Assembly: GCA_023376005.1 (NCBI GenBank) | Contig: CM042151.1 | Location: 82,731,478-82,795,477 of the forward strand | Direction of reading: 5' to 3' | DNA: 64,000 bases | From: Doryteuthis pealeii | Taxonomy: Eukaryota; Mollusca; Cephalopoda; Myopsida; Loliginidae | Shown here: positions 45,300-55,740 of the stretch, piece by piece | Layout of the letters: the number at the start of each line of letters is the position of its first letter | Numbering within the stretch: the stretch's first letter is position 1 | Made by a program: the position numbers and the translations under genes | The notes under the pieces: model-generated | Database searches by the model: none | What the model saw: only the letters and a program-made list of their open reading frames with translations | Told to the model about the DNA's origin: nothing

Positions 45300-45556
45300 T
45301 GACGGCCGCCAACTCAAGCGTAAACGCAACGCTCTTCTAAGGAATGGAGCACTTTGTGACGGCCTTTACACGCAAAGCGATGTGTGTATTAAAACAGTTA
45401 AAATCCCCTTCCCATTCTGTAAGTGAAGACAGCCTAATGGTTACGGTGCCGGACTGACACCCAACCGATCGGATTTCAATTCCGGCTGTAGGTAGCTTAC
45501 AAAATGTCTAGCCACACTTAGGAGACTTGATAAGTCGAAACACGTGTCTGTGGATG
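45300..45556 (+). mobile_element. SINE-like element with tRNA-like head and hammerhead ribozyme (plus copy)
   Basis: It aligns with the minus-strand copy at 21485-21740: 'cgcaacgctcttct', 'tgtgtgtattaaaacagtt', 'aaaatcccctt'. Next is a tRNA-like head at 45426-45490: box A-like TAGCCTAATGGTTACGGTGCC-type wording and box B-like GGATTTCAATTCC. Then 'ggctgtaggtagcttac' and the hammerhead at 45512-45553. Because both ends coincide in the two copies, head and ribozyme are parts of one element, not a chance neighbourhood. Confidence 0.75.
45512..45553 (+). ncRNA. Hammerhead ribozyme (core with two changes)
   Basis: Stem I CCACA (45512-45516) pairs perfectly with TGTGG (45549-45553). Stem II GACTT / GAT / AAGTC (45524-45536) pairs perfectly. 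GAAA (45537-45540), CACGTG as palindromic stem III (45541-45546) and TC (45547-45548) follow. The first core strand reads CTTAGGA where the consensus is CTGANGA, so invariant G5 and A6 are hit and this copy is probably inactive. Stem II differs from the 21.5-kb copy at one base pair (GACTT/AAGTC versus GACGT/ACGTC), and both bases of the pair changed. That is a compensatory change supporting RNA structure. Confidence 0.7.
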
Positions 45557-45602
45557 ACCCTATATATAATAAGTTTATTTTGGCAGCATTTTTTTCTTTT
45601 AC

Positions 45603-46096
45603 GTATGTTGTGTTAAACTGTACAGACAATTCTTGTTGGACGAGTTTTAGTTCGACCCTTTCTAATTTTCTGGCCATCTTTTTGATGTCTGGGTGGAACT
45701 GGTGTAGCAGTCCACCAAAGGTTACATTACGAGCGCTTTCGGCAATACAATTTTCCATCATCAGGTAGGAAACTCATGGTATGTTCCGCGTCTCGTTTTT
45801 AAGGAGAACGAGTAGTAGCGTAGGAATTGGAAGTGGGAGGTAGTAACCATTGGTAGGGGGAGGTTGTAGGAATTGGTAGTAGTTCTACCACCAATTCCTA
45901 CTGCCTTAAAAACGAGACACGGAACATACCATCAGTTTCCTACCTGATGATGGCAAATTGTATTGCCGAAAGCGCTCGTAATGAAAACTTTGGTGGACTG
46001 CTACACCAGTTCCACCCTGACACCAAAAAGATGGCCCGAAAATTAGAAAGGATCGAACAAAAACTCGTCCGACAAGAATTATCTGTACAGTTTAAC

Positions 46097-46104
<8 letters not shown>
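45603..46104. mobile_element. Foldback element with ~200-bp inverted arms and hammerhead-like motifs
   Basis: Left arm 45603-45804 and right arm 45904-46104 are reverse complements with few differences; the ~100-bp spacer has its own small hairpin (45867-45900). Both arms, read outward, contain CTGATGA, a stem II (right arm GGCAA...TTGCC), GAAA, palindromic GCGC and TC (right arm plus strand 45944-45977; left arm minus strand 45769-45722). Each arm also holds a short open frame with the words K-K-M-A-R-K-L-E-R and Q-E-L-S-V-Q-F-N-T-T-Y. The right arm ends in a TA run. Similar wording occurs at 18777-18945. Confidence 0.75.
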
Positions 46105-46141
<37 letters not shown>

Positions 46142-46186
46142 AGTTTCCACAACATCCCGTGTTTGTCTACTTTTCTCCACACACAC

Positions 46187-46236
<50 letters not shown>
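46104..46236. repeat. (TA)n, (AC)n(TA)n(TG)n microsatellites
   Basis: TA at 46104-46138 and a self-complementary AC-TA-TG block at 46178-46236. Confidence 0.95.
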
Positions 46237-46239
<3 letters not shown>

Positions 46240-46356
46240 GGAAAAGGTCACTTACCGGTGAATATGGTCACAATGGTTAGTTAATGCAAAATTCAGAAAG
46301 TTAAGACAGCGATATAACAAATAAAAAGTGCTCAATACGCTAGTAGAGCAAATTGA

Positions 46357-46589
46357 TTGTAATACAGGTATAAGTGATAACCTACTCGAGTTTCACCATA
46401 AGGATCTTCAGGGTTAAATCCACTGGATTAATCAAGATATTGCAGTCGATTACACGTGTGTGTGTTTCGCAATGAAAGACACACACATGTAATCGACTGC
46501 AATTAATCAATATCTTGATTAATCCAGTGGATTTAACCCTGAAGTTCCTTATCGTGAAACTCGAGTAGGTTATCACTTGTACCTGTATT

Positions 46590-46593
<4 letters not shown>
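46357..46593. mobile_element. 237-bp palindrome (foldback element) with hammerhead-like core
   Basis: Arms of about 110 bp, nearly perfect complements, with the centre at about 46460-46485. On the minus strand of the left arm (46375-46420): TAACC, CTGAAGA, TCCTTATGGT, GAAA, CTCGAG, TA, GGTTA. Stem I TAACC/GGTTA is perfect, stem III is the palindrome CTCGAG, but stem II is weak (two pairs after a U-U mismatch). In the right arm the core is mutated to CTGAAGT. The element ends at a TA run. Confidence 0.7.

Positions 46594-46632
<39 letters not shown>
46590..46632. repeat. (TA)n microsatellite
   Basis: TA run at the right edge of the palindrome, followed by a G-run. Confidence 0.95.
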
Positions 46633-46634
<2 letters not shown>

Positions 46635-46754
46635 GGGGGGTAGGATAACAGTTAACAATTTCAGAGGAAATTTTTCTACCTGATTATTGCGGAAATGTTT
46701 AATTTGTTATGATACAAATTTGAAACTTGTGATATATATATATTTACCCCCCCC

Positions 46755-46945
46755 CCCGCTTGAGCAGGATGTGACACAAGGCCAATTTCTTAAACGGAGT
46801 TTATCAGGTTTGAATTCAAAGTTTTCCATCTCCTAGACTGGTTTCCTAACCAAGGTTAAAAACTCCAGTTCGCCTTACTATAACTGGAGCGAGAATAGTT
46901 GGATCAATACCTTTCCCAATGGTATTAGCGCTATGTGAAATGCAA
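46755..46945 (-). mobile_element. SINE family 2, minus-strand copy without head
   Basis: It begins with the shared 3' end in reverse ('gcaggatgtgacacaaggcc') and runs to 'cccaatggtattagcgct'. The tRNA-like head is missing. Confidence 0.75.
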
Positions 46946-48560
46946 ACTGAAAACACTCTTCATTGGTGTTTGGCGAAAGATGGGTGAAACTTGCGTGACT
47001 GTGTCGAGTGAAAGATGCTAACCTTGAGTTCATGCTTGAAGTTACAGGTACCTAAGGATATTGGGTACTTGGAAAGAACAATGTCGACCCATCCCATGTA
47101 GGTTAGACTAGATTCTTTTAGCCTTTTTGTTTAATTATTGGTTAACTTAGCCAGAATATGTAAGCCCATTGGCCCTTATCCTTTTTTTAAATTCCTACCA
47201 TTTTTCTTTCCCCTTCCCACCCCCATTAGATGATAGAAATTCTTCGGTGCTTGAGTAGAAATTTATTCTTATTTTTTTTTTTTTTTTTTATTTTTTACTT
47301 CTCCAAGCATTTTTTCGACCGGTGAACTAGTTTTTTTCCCTACCATGATATTAAGTGAGAGGGGGAGGGGATACTAATAATCATTTTGTTTTTTTATCAA
47401 TTTTTTTTTCTCTTTTCAGTTTTTCAATAGGGATCTTTTAATTGTACATAAATATCAACATTCCCCTCTCCTGGTATGTAAGCAAACAGAAATGTGATAA
47501 AACGAATATTCGGAGGTGTATTCATTTATCAATTAATAGTCGTATGGATAGTTTTTCGTTTCGCAAAATATAGATATGTGCAGAGATCGCAAAGTGAAGT
47601 AATAAAATCAAACACAAAACTTTAATTTTCACACTATTACCAAACATCAAGGGAATTGTTCGACTTTTATTAAATGTTAACCAAATCATTCGTTAAAGAC
47701 TTAATTTTTTAATAAATAGCTTATTTTATTTTTTTTAACTGGAAAAAGTGTTTATCAATTCAAAATATAGGAGGGGGATAAATTTTTTTTAAATTTCCAG
47801 TCCCTAATTTCTACATTTGTAGAAAATTCAAATCCTGAAATACCCCCCAAAAAATAAAAATTCTATATCCGAGAAAATTATTTGAAAATTTATTTTCTTA
47901 AAACTAAAAAAATATTTATTGTGGCGTTTTCTTTTATGTTTTTTTGTCTTTTTAGGGGGGGGGGTCATAGTTTTTAAAAACAATATTCTTCTTTGAATTG
48001 ATGGAAAAGAAATGTATTTTCTTTGATTCAATTGGCCTATTTTTATTCGCTTAAAAATCTTATAGTGAATTTTAAACGTCTGGAAGCAGATATGTTGAAG
48101 TTGACGTTTAAACCCTAGATCAAATAAACATTTATCTATCTAAAAATGTAAGTTTAAAAATGTGCAATTTTGAGCAACATGTTTTCCGAGATTTTTATAT
48201 ATTTAGAACAATTATTACTAACGATCTTTATTTTTTTTCTCTTTTGTGTATGTGTGTGCGTGTGGATCATCAAACGTATTTAAAAAGTTATCTTGATCAC
48301 CAAATCAATGAAATGCACGGAATAATTTTACAATATAGGCTTCCATAGATTTTCAATTATTTTACACGGCTAAATGTCGTTAATTCGTGTCGATTTGTCC
48401 ACACCATTTTTTTAAAGGAGGTAGTCGTCAGCGATGTCATTTTCCTTGATTCCTTGAAAATTTCAGTTCTTTCATCATTGCATTTTCTCTCCCAGGTAAT
48501 CCAATCTGGACAGATCAGATCCTGATTCTCTCCCAGCAATAGGCTTTTAAAAATTACGCC
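46946..48560. other. Spacer without recognised gene
   Basis: AT-rich sequence with T-runs and G-runs (47270-47300, 47946-47963). Small frames at 47828-48031 and 48160-48348 have no recognisable content. Confidence 0.4.
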
Positions 48561-48599
48561 TCCATTTTGATATTCGTAAATTTTGAGCGTTTAGGTGGT

Positions 48600-48745
48600 T
48601 CCGTAGCTTTCTACGTTTGGTCATGTGACCTCCAGCCAATGGCGTTTGAGTTCTTTTTTACCGCCATATTTAAAAGAGTTTTCTAAGTTTTATTTCGTGT
48701 TTAAGCGCCAATATCATCACCAGTAAAATAATGGCTGTGGTAAGT
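48600..48745 (+). promoter_or_regulatory. Candidate promoter and minimal first coding exon (Met-Ala-Val, then donor)
   Basis: There is an inverted E-box-like site GGTCATGTGACC (48627-48638), a CCAAT box (CAGCCAATGG, about 48640-48650), then 'gcgccaatatcatcacc' and AATAATGGCTGTG followed directly by GTAAGT (48740-48745), a perfect 5' splice donor. So the first exon would encode only Met-Ala-Val. Decayed copies of the same block are at 50760-50895 (ATGGCCGTG then GTAAGA) and about 51375-51490. Downstream exons are not visible in this window, or are interrupted by the palindrome at 49303-49914. I do not name the gene. Confidence 0.4.
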
Positions 48746-49200
48746 TTCTTTTTTCTTTGTTCAAAAGATGGAATTTTTACATTTTTTTTTTAGGTAAATC
48801 TGCATTTATCGCACACGCATAAAGAAAATATCATTAATTAATGTAATAGAAGATATTATTTATCAACCTTGTATAGTCTTTACCTTAACCTAAATAATAT
48901 TTTCTACAGTTTGCCGGGTAATCCAACGAACCGATTTCATTTAAAAGCTAGTTTACCAAACTTAATTTTTTTTAAACAAATCAAACTATGAAGAAGAAAA
49001 GATAAGCGATAAAAAAGTAAATAATCATTAATTATTGAGATAATGCAGCGCATTAATTAAACAAGATAAAGATAGAAAAAATTATTACTGTAAATTCTTT
49101 AAAATCATTTCCTAATCGATGTGCCCCTTCTCTTTATTTAGGCATGTACAAATTCAAGCACTTTGCAATAAGGGAGTTCACAGGACATTCTTCAAAAGTT

Positions 49201-49294
49201 CAACAAAAATAAACTAATAATCCGATTTTTATAGAATTTACTTCATATAGAGAAAAAAATTTATAAAAATCGGATTATTAGTGTATTTTTGTTG
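49201..49294. repeat. Hairpin with 33-bp arms
   Basis: Arms 49201-49233 and 49262-49294 are reverse complements with one or two mismatches. A shortened echo occurs near 53955-53980 ('attaactaatgatccgatttt'). Confidence 0.9.
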
Positions 49295-49302
49295 ATCTTT
49301 TT

Positions 49303-49914
49303 GTGTTACCTCTACAAATTCTGGGAGTCAAAGAGGCCGGGAGACCTTTTGGCGGCAATTTTTTTTTTTTTTTTTTGCGCATGCTTAGAAGGATCTTCTT
49401 GTCTAAAGCCTTATGGGAGATAGTTATTTTTTGTGTCTTTTATTTATTTATTTTATTTTATTTTGTTTAATTTTGTTTTACTTTTGTTTTATCTATTTTT
49501 ATTTGGTTTAATTTTACTTTTATTAATCCCCACACTATATTGAGGATAAATGTGTGATACAAACTAACGAAAAATATTTAGTTTTTTTTAATTTATAGTA
49601 AATATTAAGAGCTTTTATTCTAAATAAATATTTACTATAAATTAAACTAAATATTTTTCGTTAGTTTGTTTTGCACATTTATCCCCCATATAGTGTGGGG
49701 TTTAATTAAAGTAAAATTAAACCAAATAAAATAGATAAAACAAAAGTAAAACAAAATTAAACATAATAAAATAAATAAATAAAAGACACAAAAAATAACT
49801 ATCTCCCAGAAGGCTTCAGACCAGAAGATCCTTCTAAGCATGCGCAAAAAAAAAATTCTTGCCGCCAAAAGGTCTCTCAGCCTCTTTGACTCCCAGAATT
49901 TGTAGAGGTAACAC
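49303..49914. mobile_element. 612-bp near-perfect palindrome (foldback element)
   Basis: Left arm from 49303 (GTGTTACCTCTACAAATTCT) and right arm ending at 49914 with its exact complement. The arms are about 290 bp each with a centre near 49605-49620. Differences are mainly run lengths of A/T. No clear target-site duplication is visible at the edges. It could be a foldback or MITE-type element; the frames on it have no recognised content. Confidence 0.9.
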
Positions 49915-50760
49915 CTATCGACTTGCTTGGGAAATATTTCCCCTCAACGAAATAGTGTGAACCCACTAATAAAGGTCTTACTTTAAAGTCACCCTCGTCT
50001 CTGTTCCTTCCCTTCCATTAAATTCCATTTCAGCTTACCAGGCCACAAGAAGGAAGAACCAGCTTTATTGGTGATAATATACAAGTACGAAGGAGCTACA
50101 CCTGCCTCCATAATAGTGAACAATAAGTTGTTTTATAGTAGCTGGCTATAAAGATTAAGCTCATTTTCGGAATCAACAACATCAAATTAGCTAAAAAAAC
50201 TGTTTTGATTCTTGGCTCTAAAAAGCTGACGATTGTTATGAGTATTCAAGAAGGAAAACATTTATTAAAAAAAGATTGAATAGCTTGCCTAAACGAAACT
50301 ATTATTTATTTACAACCAAATTAAACGAATCATATATTGCTATGAATCCTGTTTGTGGATACGAAAATTGTATCCAGTAAAACTAGGCGCCAACAATTTT
50401 TACGTCATAGACATATTTTACAAAATCAAATCCCTGTTTCTGAAAAATATTACCAAAAATCAGAATTGTCCAATTTTAATGACATTTTTTATGTTGATTT
50501 ATCAATAAATAAATTTTATAATGCATCAGTTATTTTATTCAAAAGCTATCGGATTTGTTTCAGGTCACTCACTTAAGATTGATCCCCCCCACACACACAC
50601 ACACACACTTATTTCGAGGCGCAAAATATGTAGGGTTATATATGATTAAAACTAATTTCTGTATAAAGACTGAAGGTGTAAATATAAAAGAAAATATATA
50701 AGAGTGATTTTGGTATAAAATAGATACCGAAAATCTGAATATTAAATGTAATTTTTTTAC
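49915..50760. repeat. Spacer and copy of the dispersed AT-rich repeat
   Basis: 50470-50740 is a copy of the repeat at 34820-35140 and 39930-40280. The part 49915-50350 has no recognised content. Confidence 0.5.
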
Positions 50761-51500
50761 GGTTATTTGGTCATGTGACCCCAAATCAACAGCATTTGAG
50801 TTCTGTTTTACGGCCATCTTTAAATAAGTCTTCTAATGTTTAGCTGAATTTTGGCGCCAATATCATTACCACGACAATAATGGCCGTGGTAAGATTTTTA
50901 CAATTTTGTTAGGTAAATCTTGTCAGCACCTATCGCGCACGCATAAAGAAAATATCATTAATTTAATAAAAGTTATTATTATCCAACCATGTATAGTATT
51001 TGCCTTAACCTAAATACTTTCCAAACTCCTCTAGGTAATCCAACGAACCGACCTTATTTAAGAGCTAGTTCACTGAATCCCTTCCTCAATTAAACAAAAT
51101 TAAACTGACGAAAAAAGATATGCGATAAAAAATAAGCATTAATTATCAAGATAAATCAACACATTAATTAGTGTTTCAGGTCACTTAACATGACCCCACC
51201 CCAACCTTATTTTGAGGTCGCAAAATATCGGTTTGGTTATTATGTAATTGAAATTAATTTCTGTATAAATAAAAAAGACAAGAGACCTAAGTTGTAAATA
51301 GAAGAAAAAAATTAAGAGTGATTTTGGTAGAAAATAAATATCAAACATCTGAAATTTAAATATTTAAAAAAATACCGTTATTTGATCATGTGACTCCAGT
51401 CAATGGCTTAAACCCAAGTAATATTTTCCACAGTCCTCCAAGTAATCCAACAGACCGACTTTATTTAAGTGTAGTTTACCGAACTTCCTTTCAAATTTTT
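50760..51500 (+). repeat. Decayed duplicates of the promoter/first-exon block
   Basis: 50760-51100 repeats 48620-48960, including GGTCATGTGACC (50769-50780) and ATGGCCGTG plus GTAAGA (50880-50894), but the CCAAT box is altered. 51375-51490 is a third piece in which the exon is deleted. 51175-51370 is a copy of the dispersed AT-rich repeat sitting between them. Confidence 0.6.
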
Positions 51501-51741
51501 TAAACAAATCGAGCTAAAGATATTCGATAAAATATAAAACCTTAATTATTTCGATATGCTTTGGTTTTTTGTTTTTATTTTTGTCTGTTTGTTTGTTTTT
51601 TTGTTTTTGTTTTTTATTTCCTGTTAATCCGAAACCTTTCCACACTCTTCCACTATTTCTTGGTATTTTGCCCTTTTCCAAATATTTGCTAAATATGTTT
51701 TATTATTAAACTGTACAGTATTGACTCCCTGTGACCAAAAA

Positions 51742-51742
51742 T

Positions 51743-51830
<88 letters not shown>
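51742..51830. repeat. (AC)n(TA)n microsatellite
   Basis: AC run 51745-51779, TA run 51782-51830. It directly abuts the foldback arm starting at 51831. Confidence 0.95.
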
Positions 51831-51833
<3 letters not shown>

Positions 51834-52151
51834 TTTTATGTTGAAGTTGAGCATTATTATGAAGCATTTAAAAATAAATGAAGGAACTCGGTGTTATGGA
51901 GTACTGGATTCACTTATTTTTTATTATTTGTTATCATAAATTTTCGGAATCGTTAGATTCCCTTTTTCAAATGAATGACGCTCCTGTTCAACGGATCATT
52001 TGTCTTTGTTGTTATTGACAGCGGCAGCGTCTGTAAGATATTTGTAATAACGGAGTATTCCGATATCGGCGTTCAGTCCCCTCACCTGAGTTCTTTCATT
52101 TATTTTTAAATGCTTCGTAATAACGCCCAACTTCAACATAAAAAAAACATA
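51831..52151. mobile_element. Foldback element, ~60-bp arms
   Basis: Arms 51831-51893 and 52087-52151 are reverse complements ('gttgaagttg.gc.ttatta' and its complement). The interior of about 190 bp is not recognised. Confidence 0.8.
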
Positions 52152-52197
52152 AAAATTTATACCGAGAGAAGCATACGGAGACCCCTAAAATACAACA

Positions 52198-52200
<3 letters not shown>

Positions 52201-52232
<32 letters not shown>
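52201..52232. repeat. (TA)n microsatellite
   Basis: About 16 TA units between two foldback elements. Confidence 0.95.
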
Positions 52233-52235
<3 letters not shown>

Positions 52236-52246
52236 GTGGCGAAAAG

Positions 52247-52433
52247 TATAGATTTTTAATACTTTTTGACACCTTGTATTTTGAAAAAAAAAATAACGTT
52301 CCATTCATTCTTCATTTCTATCTTGATAAATACAGCTTTAAAATTGGTACTTTTTGACACACCTTGTATTTTGAAAAAATTAATGAATGGAACGTTATTT
52401 TTTTTTTAGAATACAAGGTGTCAAAAAGTACAA
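52247..52433. mobile_element. Foldback element, ~55-bp arms
   Basis: Arms at 52247-52303 and 52378-52433 are reverse complements ('actttttgacaccttgtatt' and complement). A third copy of this word lies between the arms (52348-52375) and a fourth after them (52448-52470), before the TA run at 52476-52530. Confidence 0.8.
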
Positions 52434-52474
52434 AATAAATCTCGATACCTTTTTGACACACCTTGTGTGTGTGC

Positions 52475-52475
<1 letters not shown>

Positions 52476-52530
<55 letters not shown>
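52476..52530. repeat. (TG)/(TA)n microsatellite
   Basis: TA run at the right edge of the foldback element. Confidence 0.95.
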
Positions 52531-52533
<3 letters not shown>

Positions 52534-53389
52534 GTTTGCATTCTTTTGTCTTTGTCTATTTCAATGCTGTAGTGTTTATTAATAAATAATACTTAATTAT
52601 GTTTGTTTTTAGTTTTCAATATTGAACACAAAATAAAATTGTGTTATCCTTGCTTTAGACGAGATTCAACTTTTCAGCATAAAATACTAGACATTTTCAT
52701 TATTTAATCTATATAATCCTAATATATAATTTACCTAAATGAATTAAAAACACTAGCAATATTGCCTTCTATTGAATTTATAATTTCTTTATATTAACTA
52801 GCAAAAAAAAAATAAACACCCTCCGTGTGGTGTAAATATTCATTTTTAAAATATATTGCCTGAAGTGTGGGCGGGTAAAAATTCAATGTTGGAGTATCTA
52901 TCAAATGATCATTTTTAATATTTGACACAAATTGTACAGAAAATCGTTGGTGTTTATTTGTAAACTTTTTAGTTACTGAAAAAATTGCGAGGGTAAAGAA
53001 TATTTAAAATTGTTAACAAATTTCGCAAATATTATTTTCATTTAAAGTAATGACACATTTCTTTTTAATTCATTTCATCGTTTATATAGTTTATCTAAGT
53101 AATATATAGTTTATTTACTTAATTTGTCATTACAATGGAAACAATTCAAATGTTGATTTATAAGGAAGACCTTTTATTTATCAATATTAATTATTTCTTT
53201 GTTTTATGTATTGACGATTTTGGGTTTTGTGGCGTAGTTTTGGTTACAACTAGACCAAATCTCCATTATTAAGATTAAGAAGACTGGCATTCTTTCCCAA
53301 TGTCATTAAACTAGGTGGGAAAAAACTTTTAGGAAACAATCATTGATTCCCTCAGGTTTAGTATCTATATATTAGACTCTCCCAATGGG
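52531..53389. other. AT-rich spacer without recognised gene
   Basis: No repeat family or coding frame recognised. Confidence 0.4.
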
Positions 53390-54480
53390 GGCCACCTGTT
53401 AGCCGAGGGTGGCGATCCGTAATGTTTAACAACGGAATCCTGGTGACTGAACAGTCCATAACATGCAACAGTGGTTACTTAGGCTGGACGGGCGATCGAA
53501 GAACCTCTTTCAATCAATCAGTTGGTTACGTCAAATTCATCTGTATAAAAATTATTAACTCTATACATAGGAAGGACGTTCATATTGTTAGTCTTTTTAT
53601 ATTAAATAAACGGTTAGATTTGAACTATGATTTCATTTTAGTTTGTATTTATTTGTTGCTGTTAGTATTAGAATAAATGGTATACTAACACAATATCGTC
53701 ATCTCAAAATAAAACTAATTTACGTCTATCCCATGATTTGAGTGTCAGACACAGATCCATAACATCGGAGACCACTTCACTGACAACACCCACAAAGGAC
53801 GTATACCCCACCCCCAATTTAAAAAAAAATCAAACTATGACAATTATTATTGTAAATTCTTAAAATTTATTTCCTAATCCCCGTGTCCCTTCTCTTTATT
53901 TAGTGGTGTACAGATTCAAGCACCTTGCAGTAAAAGGGGTCACAGGAACAAAAACAAAAATTAACTAATGATCCGATTTTAATTTTAAAAAGGGCTTTTA
54001 TTCTTAATAAATGTTTACTCTAAATAAAAAAGACTAAGTGTTCTCTTTGTTAGTTTCTTTGTTACACGCAACAGTAATTACTTAGGCTAGATGGGCGATC
54101 GAAGAACCTCTTTCAATCAATCAGTTGGTTACGTCAAATTCATCTGTATAAAAATTATTCGTATTTATTAAGATTGTATAAAACTCTTAAGAAACAACTA
54201 CACAAAAAATGTGAACATAAAATAAACGCAATTCTCTAACATTAATCATCCATTAAGATCAAATTTAAAAACTGCGTTAGGAGAAAACTAAATGAATTGA
54301 TAATGAAAAGAACTTCATCTTAGAAATGCAGGAATCAAAAGTTATATTTGTAATTGTTTTACTGTCTTTTTTTCATCAAAGAACGTCACAAGTTTGAAAA
54401 TGTCAACAAGATTACAGAAAAGGAAAAAAAATTGGTGAGTATTAAAAAATAAAAATAAAAAAAAAACACAGAAGAAAAAG
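53390..54480. repeat. Repeat R fragments and spacer
   Basis: 53390-53560 and 54070-54165 are two 5' fragments of repeat R ('gggcgatcgaagaacctctt', 'tcagttggttacgtcaaatt' occur in both). 53860-54065 is related to the sequence at 49100-49300 and 49560-49690. No gene. Confidence 0.6.
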
Positions 54481-54539
54481 GGTGAGTAGAAACTTTTCAT
54501 TTTTTATCACCTTTTGTGATATTTATACATTAACGTTAA

Positions 54540-54780
54540 GAAGAAAAAAAGAGCGAGAGAGACAAAAGCAAAAAGAGAGAGAGAAGCCAAAAAAAGAGAG
54601 CGAGAGACAAAAGCAAAAAACTTTTCATTCTGTTTTGGAATTGTTTTATTGCCCTTTCCTCCCCCCCCCACCCAAAAAAGAGAGAGAGAGACAAAAGCAA
54701 AAAAAGAGAGAGAGAGAGACAAAAGCAAAAAAAGAGAGAGAGAGAGAGACAAAAGCCAAAAAAAGAGTCAAAAGTAAAAA
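54540..54780. repeat. GA-rich compound microsatellite
   Basis: Units of (GA)n alternate with 'caaaagcaaaaa'. The Arg/Glu/Lys-rich frame (54482-54922) and its complement are composition artefacts. Confidence 0.9.
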
Positions 54781-55169
54781 AGAAACTTTTCTGTTTTGGA
54801 ATTGTTTTAGTCCCCCCCCCCCCAAAAAAAAACCTTTTAACAAATTTGAATATGTCGACAAGAAAAGGGTGAGTATAATTTTTTTATTCTATATCTTTTC
54901 CTGGTTTTTATACATACAATGAAAGAGGGGGGGCGAAATTCAAAGCCTAGCTAATGTCAAAATTCTTATTTAATTTTTGAATTGTTTTTAAATATCAACG
55001 CTAGCTTATAAAAAGAAAAAAATTAAATCAATGAAATTAAAAGCTAAAGTTGAATTTTCATTTTAATTTGAAATTGTTTTACCGCCTTTTTCCCAAAAAG
55101 AATATAACAGGTTTAAAAATATCAAGAATATGCAATTCCAAACAGCCCTGTCAGCTGATACTATAGTAT
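54781..55169. repeat. Tandem short unit near the GA arrays
   Basis: The words 'ttctgttttggaattgtttta' and 'caggttt.aaaat.tc.a.aag' recur at 54627/54845, 54795, 55110 and 56885/56938. They mark a small tandem unit that carries the GA array. Confidence 0.5.
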
Positions 55170-55740
55170 ACATCAACTGCAGATGGATAAGTCTCCCCAA
55201 TGGGGCTACCTGTTGGCCTTGGGTGGTGACCCGTGATAATTAACAACGGGGGCCTGGTGACTTAGCTCTCCATGACATGCAACAGTCCACCTTGGCGTTT
55301 ACTTAAGCTAGACGGGCGGTCGGAGAGCCCCGTCCAATCGATCGGCTGTTTGCGTCAAGCCCTAGAACGTATTACTGTACAGATCCTATTACCCTAATGG
55401 AAAATCCCAAACCCTTTTCATTAGATATGTGCTACAAGGCAGTGACTGAGTGTCTTAGTGTCCTGATTATTACGTTAAACTGCATCTAATGGTGATTCCA
55501 ATTCTGGGGGTCTGGGAAGTGTGGATTACCCCTTCATCACCATTGCTCCAGGTCACTCAGATCTGGAGGGGAGTAGCTATAACCATCCAATCTATGGGTT
55601 AAATAGAAAAATGAGTTAAAAATTGAGTTTCGTTAATAAAAAATTGAATACTCATCAAGAATGAATAAATCAAAACGTCTTCGGGATAAAATAGCCAAAG
55701 AAGGGTTGACATGCCGTAAAATGCAACCAACCTATAATTA
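55170..55740. repeat. Dispersed repeat R, longest copy
   Basis: It runs from 'gtctccccaatggggctacc' to 'gttgacatgccgtaaaatgc'. It shares its 5' part with 53390 and 56990 and its 3' part with 44420 and 57590-58070. No conserved frame. Confidence 0.7.

Noticed and set aside
46531..46576. Hammerhead on the right arm of the 237-bp palindrome
   Set aside because: The core reads CTGAAGT instead of CTGANGA and stem II is weak; only the left arm (minus strand) is kept as a candidate.
48731..48745. Naming the Met-Ala-Val exon as a ribosomal-protein gene
   Set aside because: Several conserved proteins begin Met-Ala-Val; three residues cannot identify the gene and no second exon is visible.
49303..49914. 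Calling the palindrome a typical MITE
   Set aside because: No target-site duplication or known terminal motif could be seen, and the arms fill the whole element; only 'foldback' is supported.
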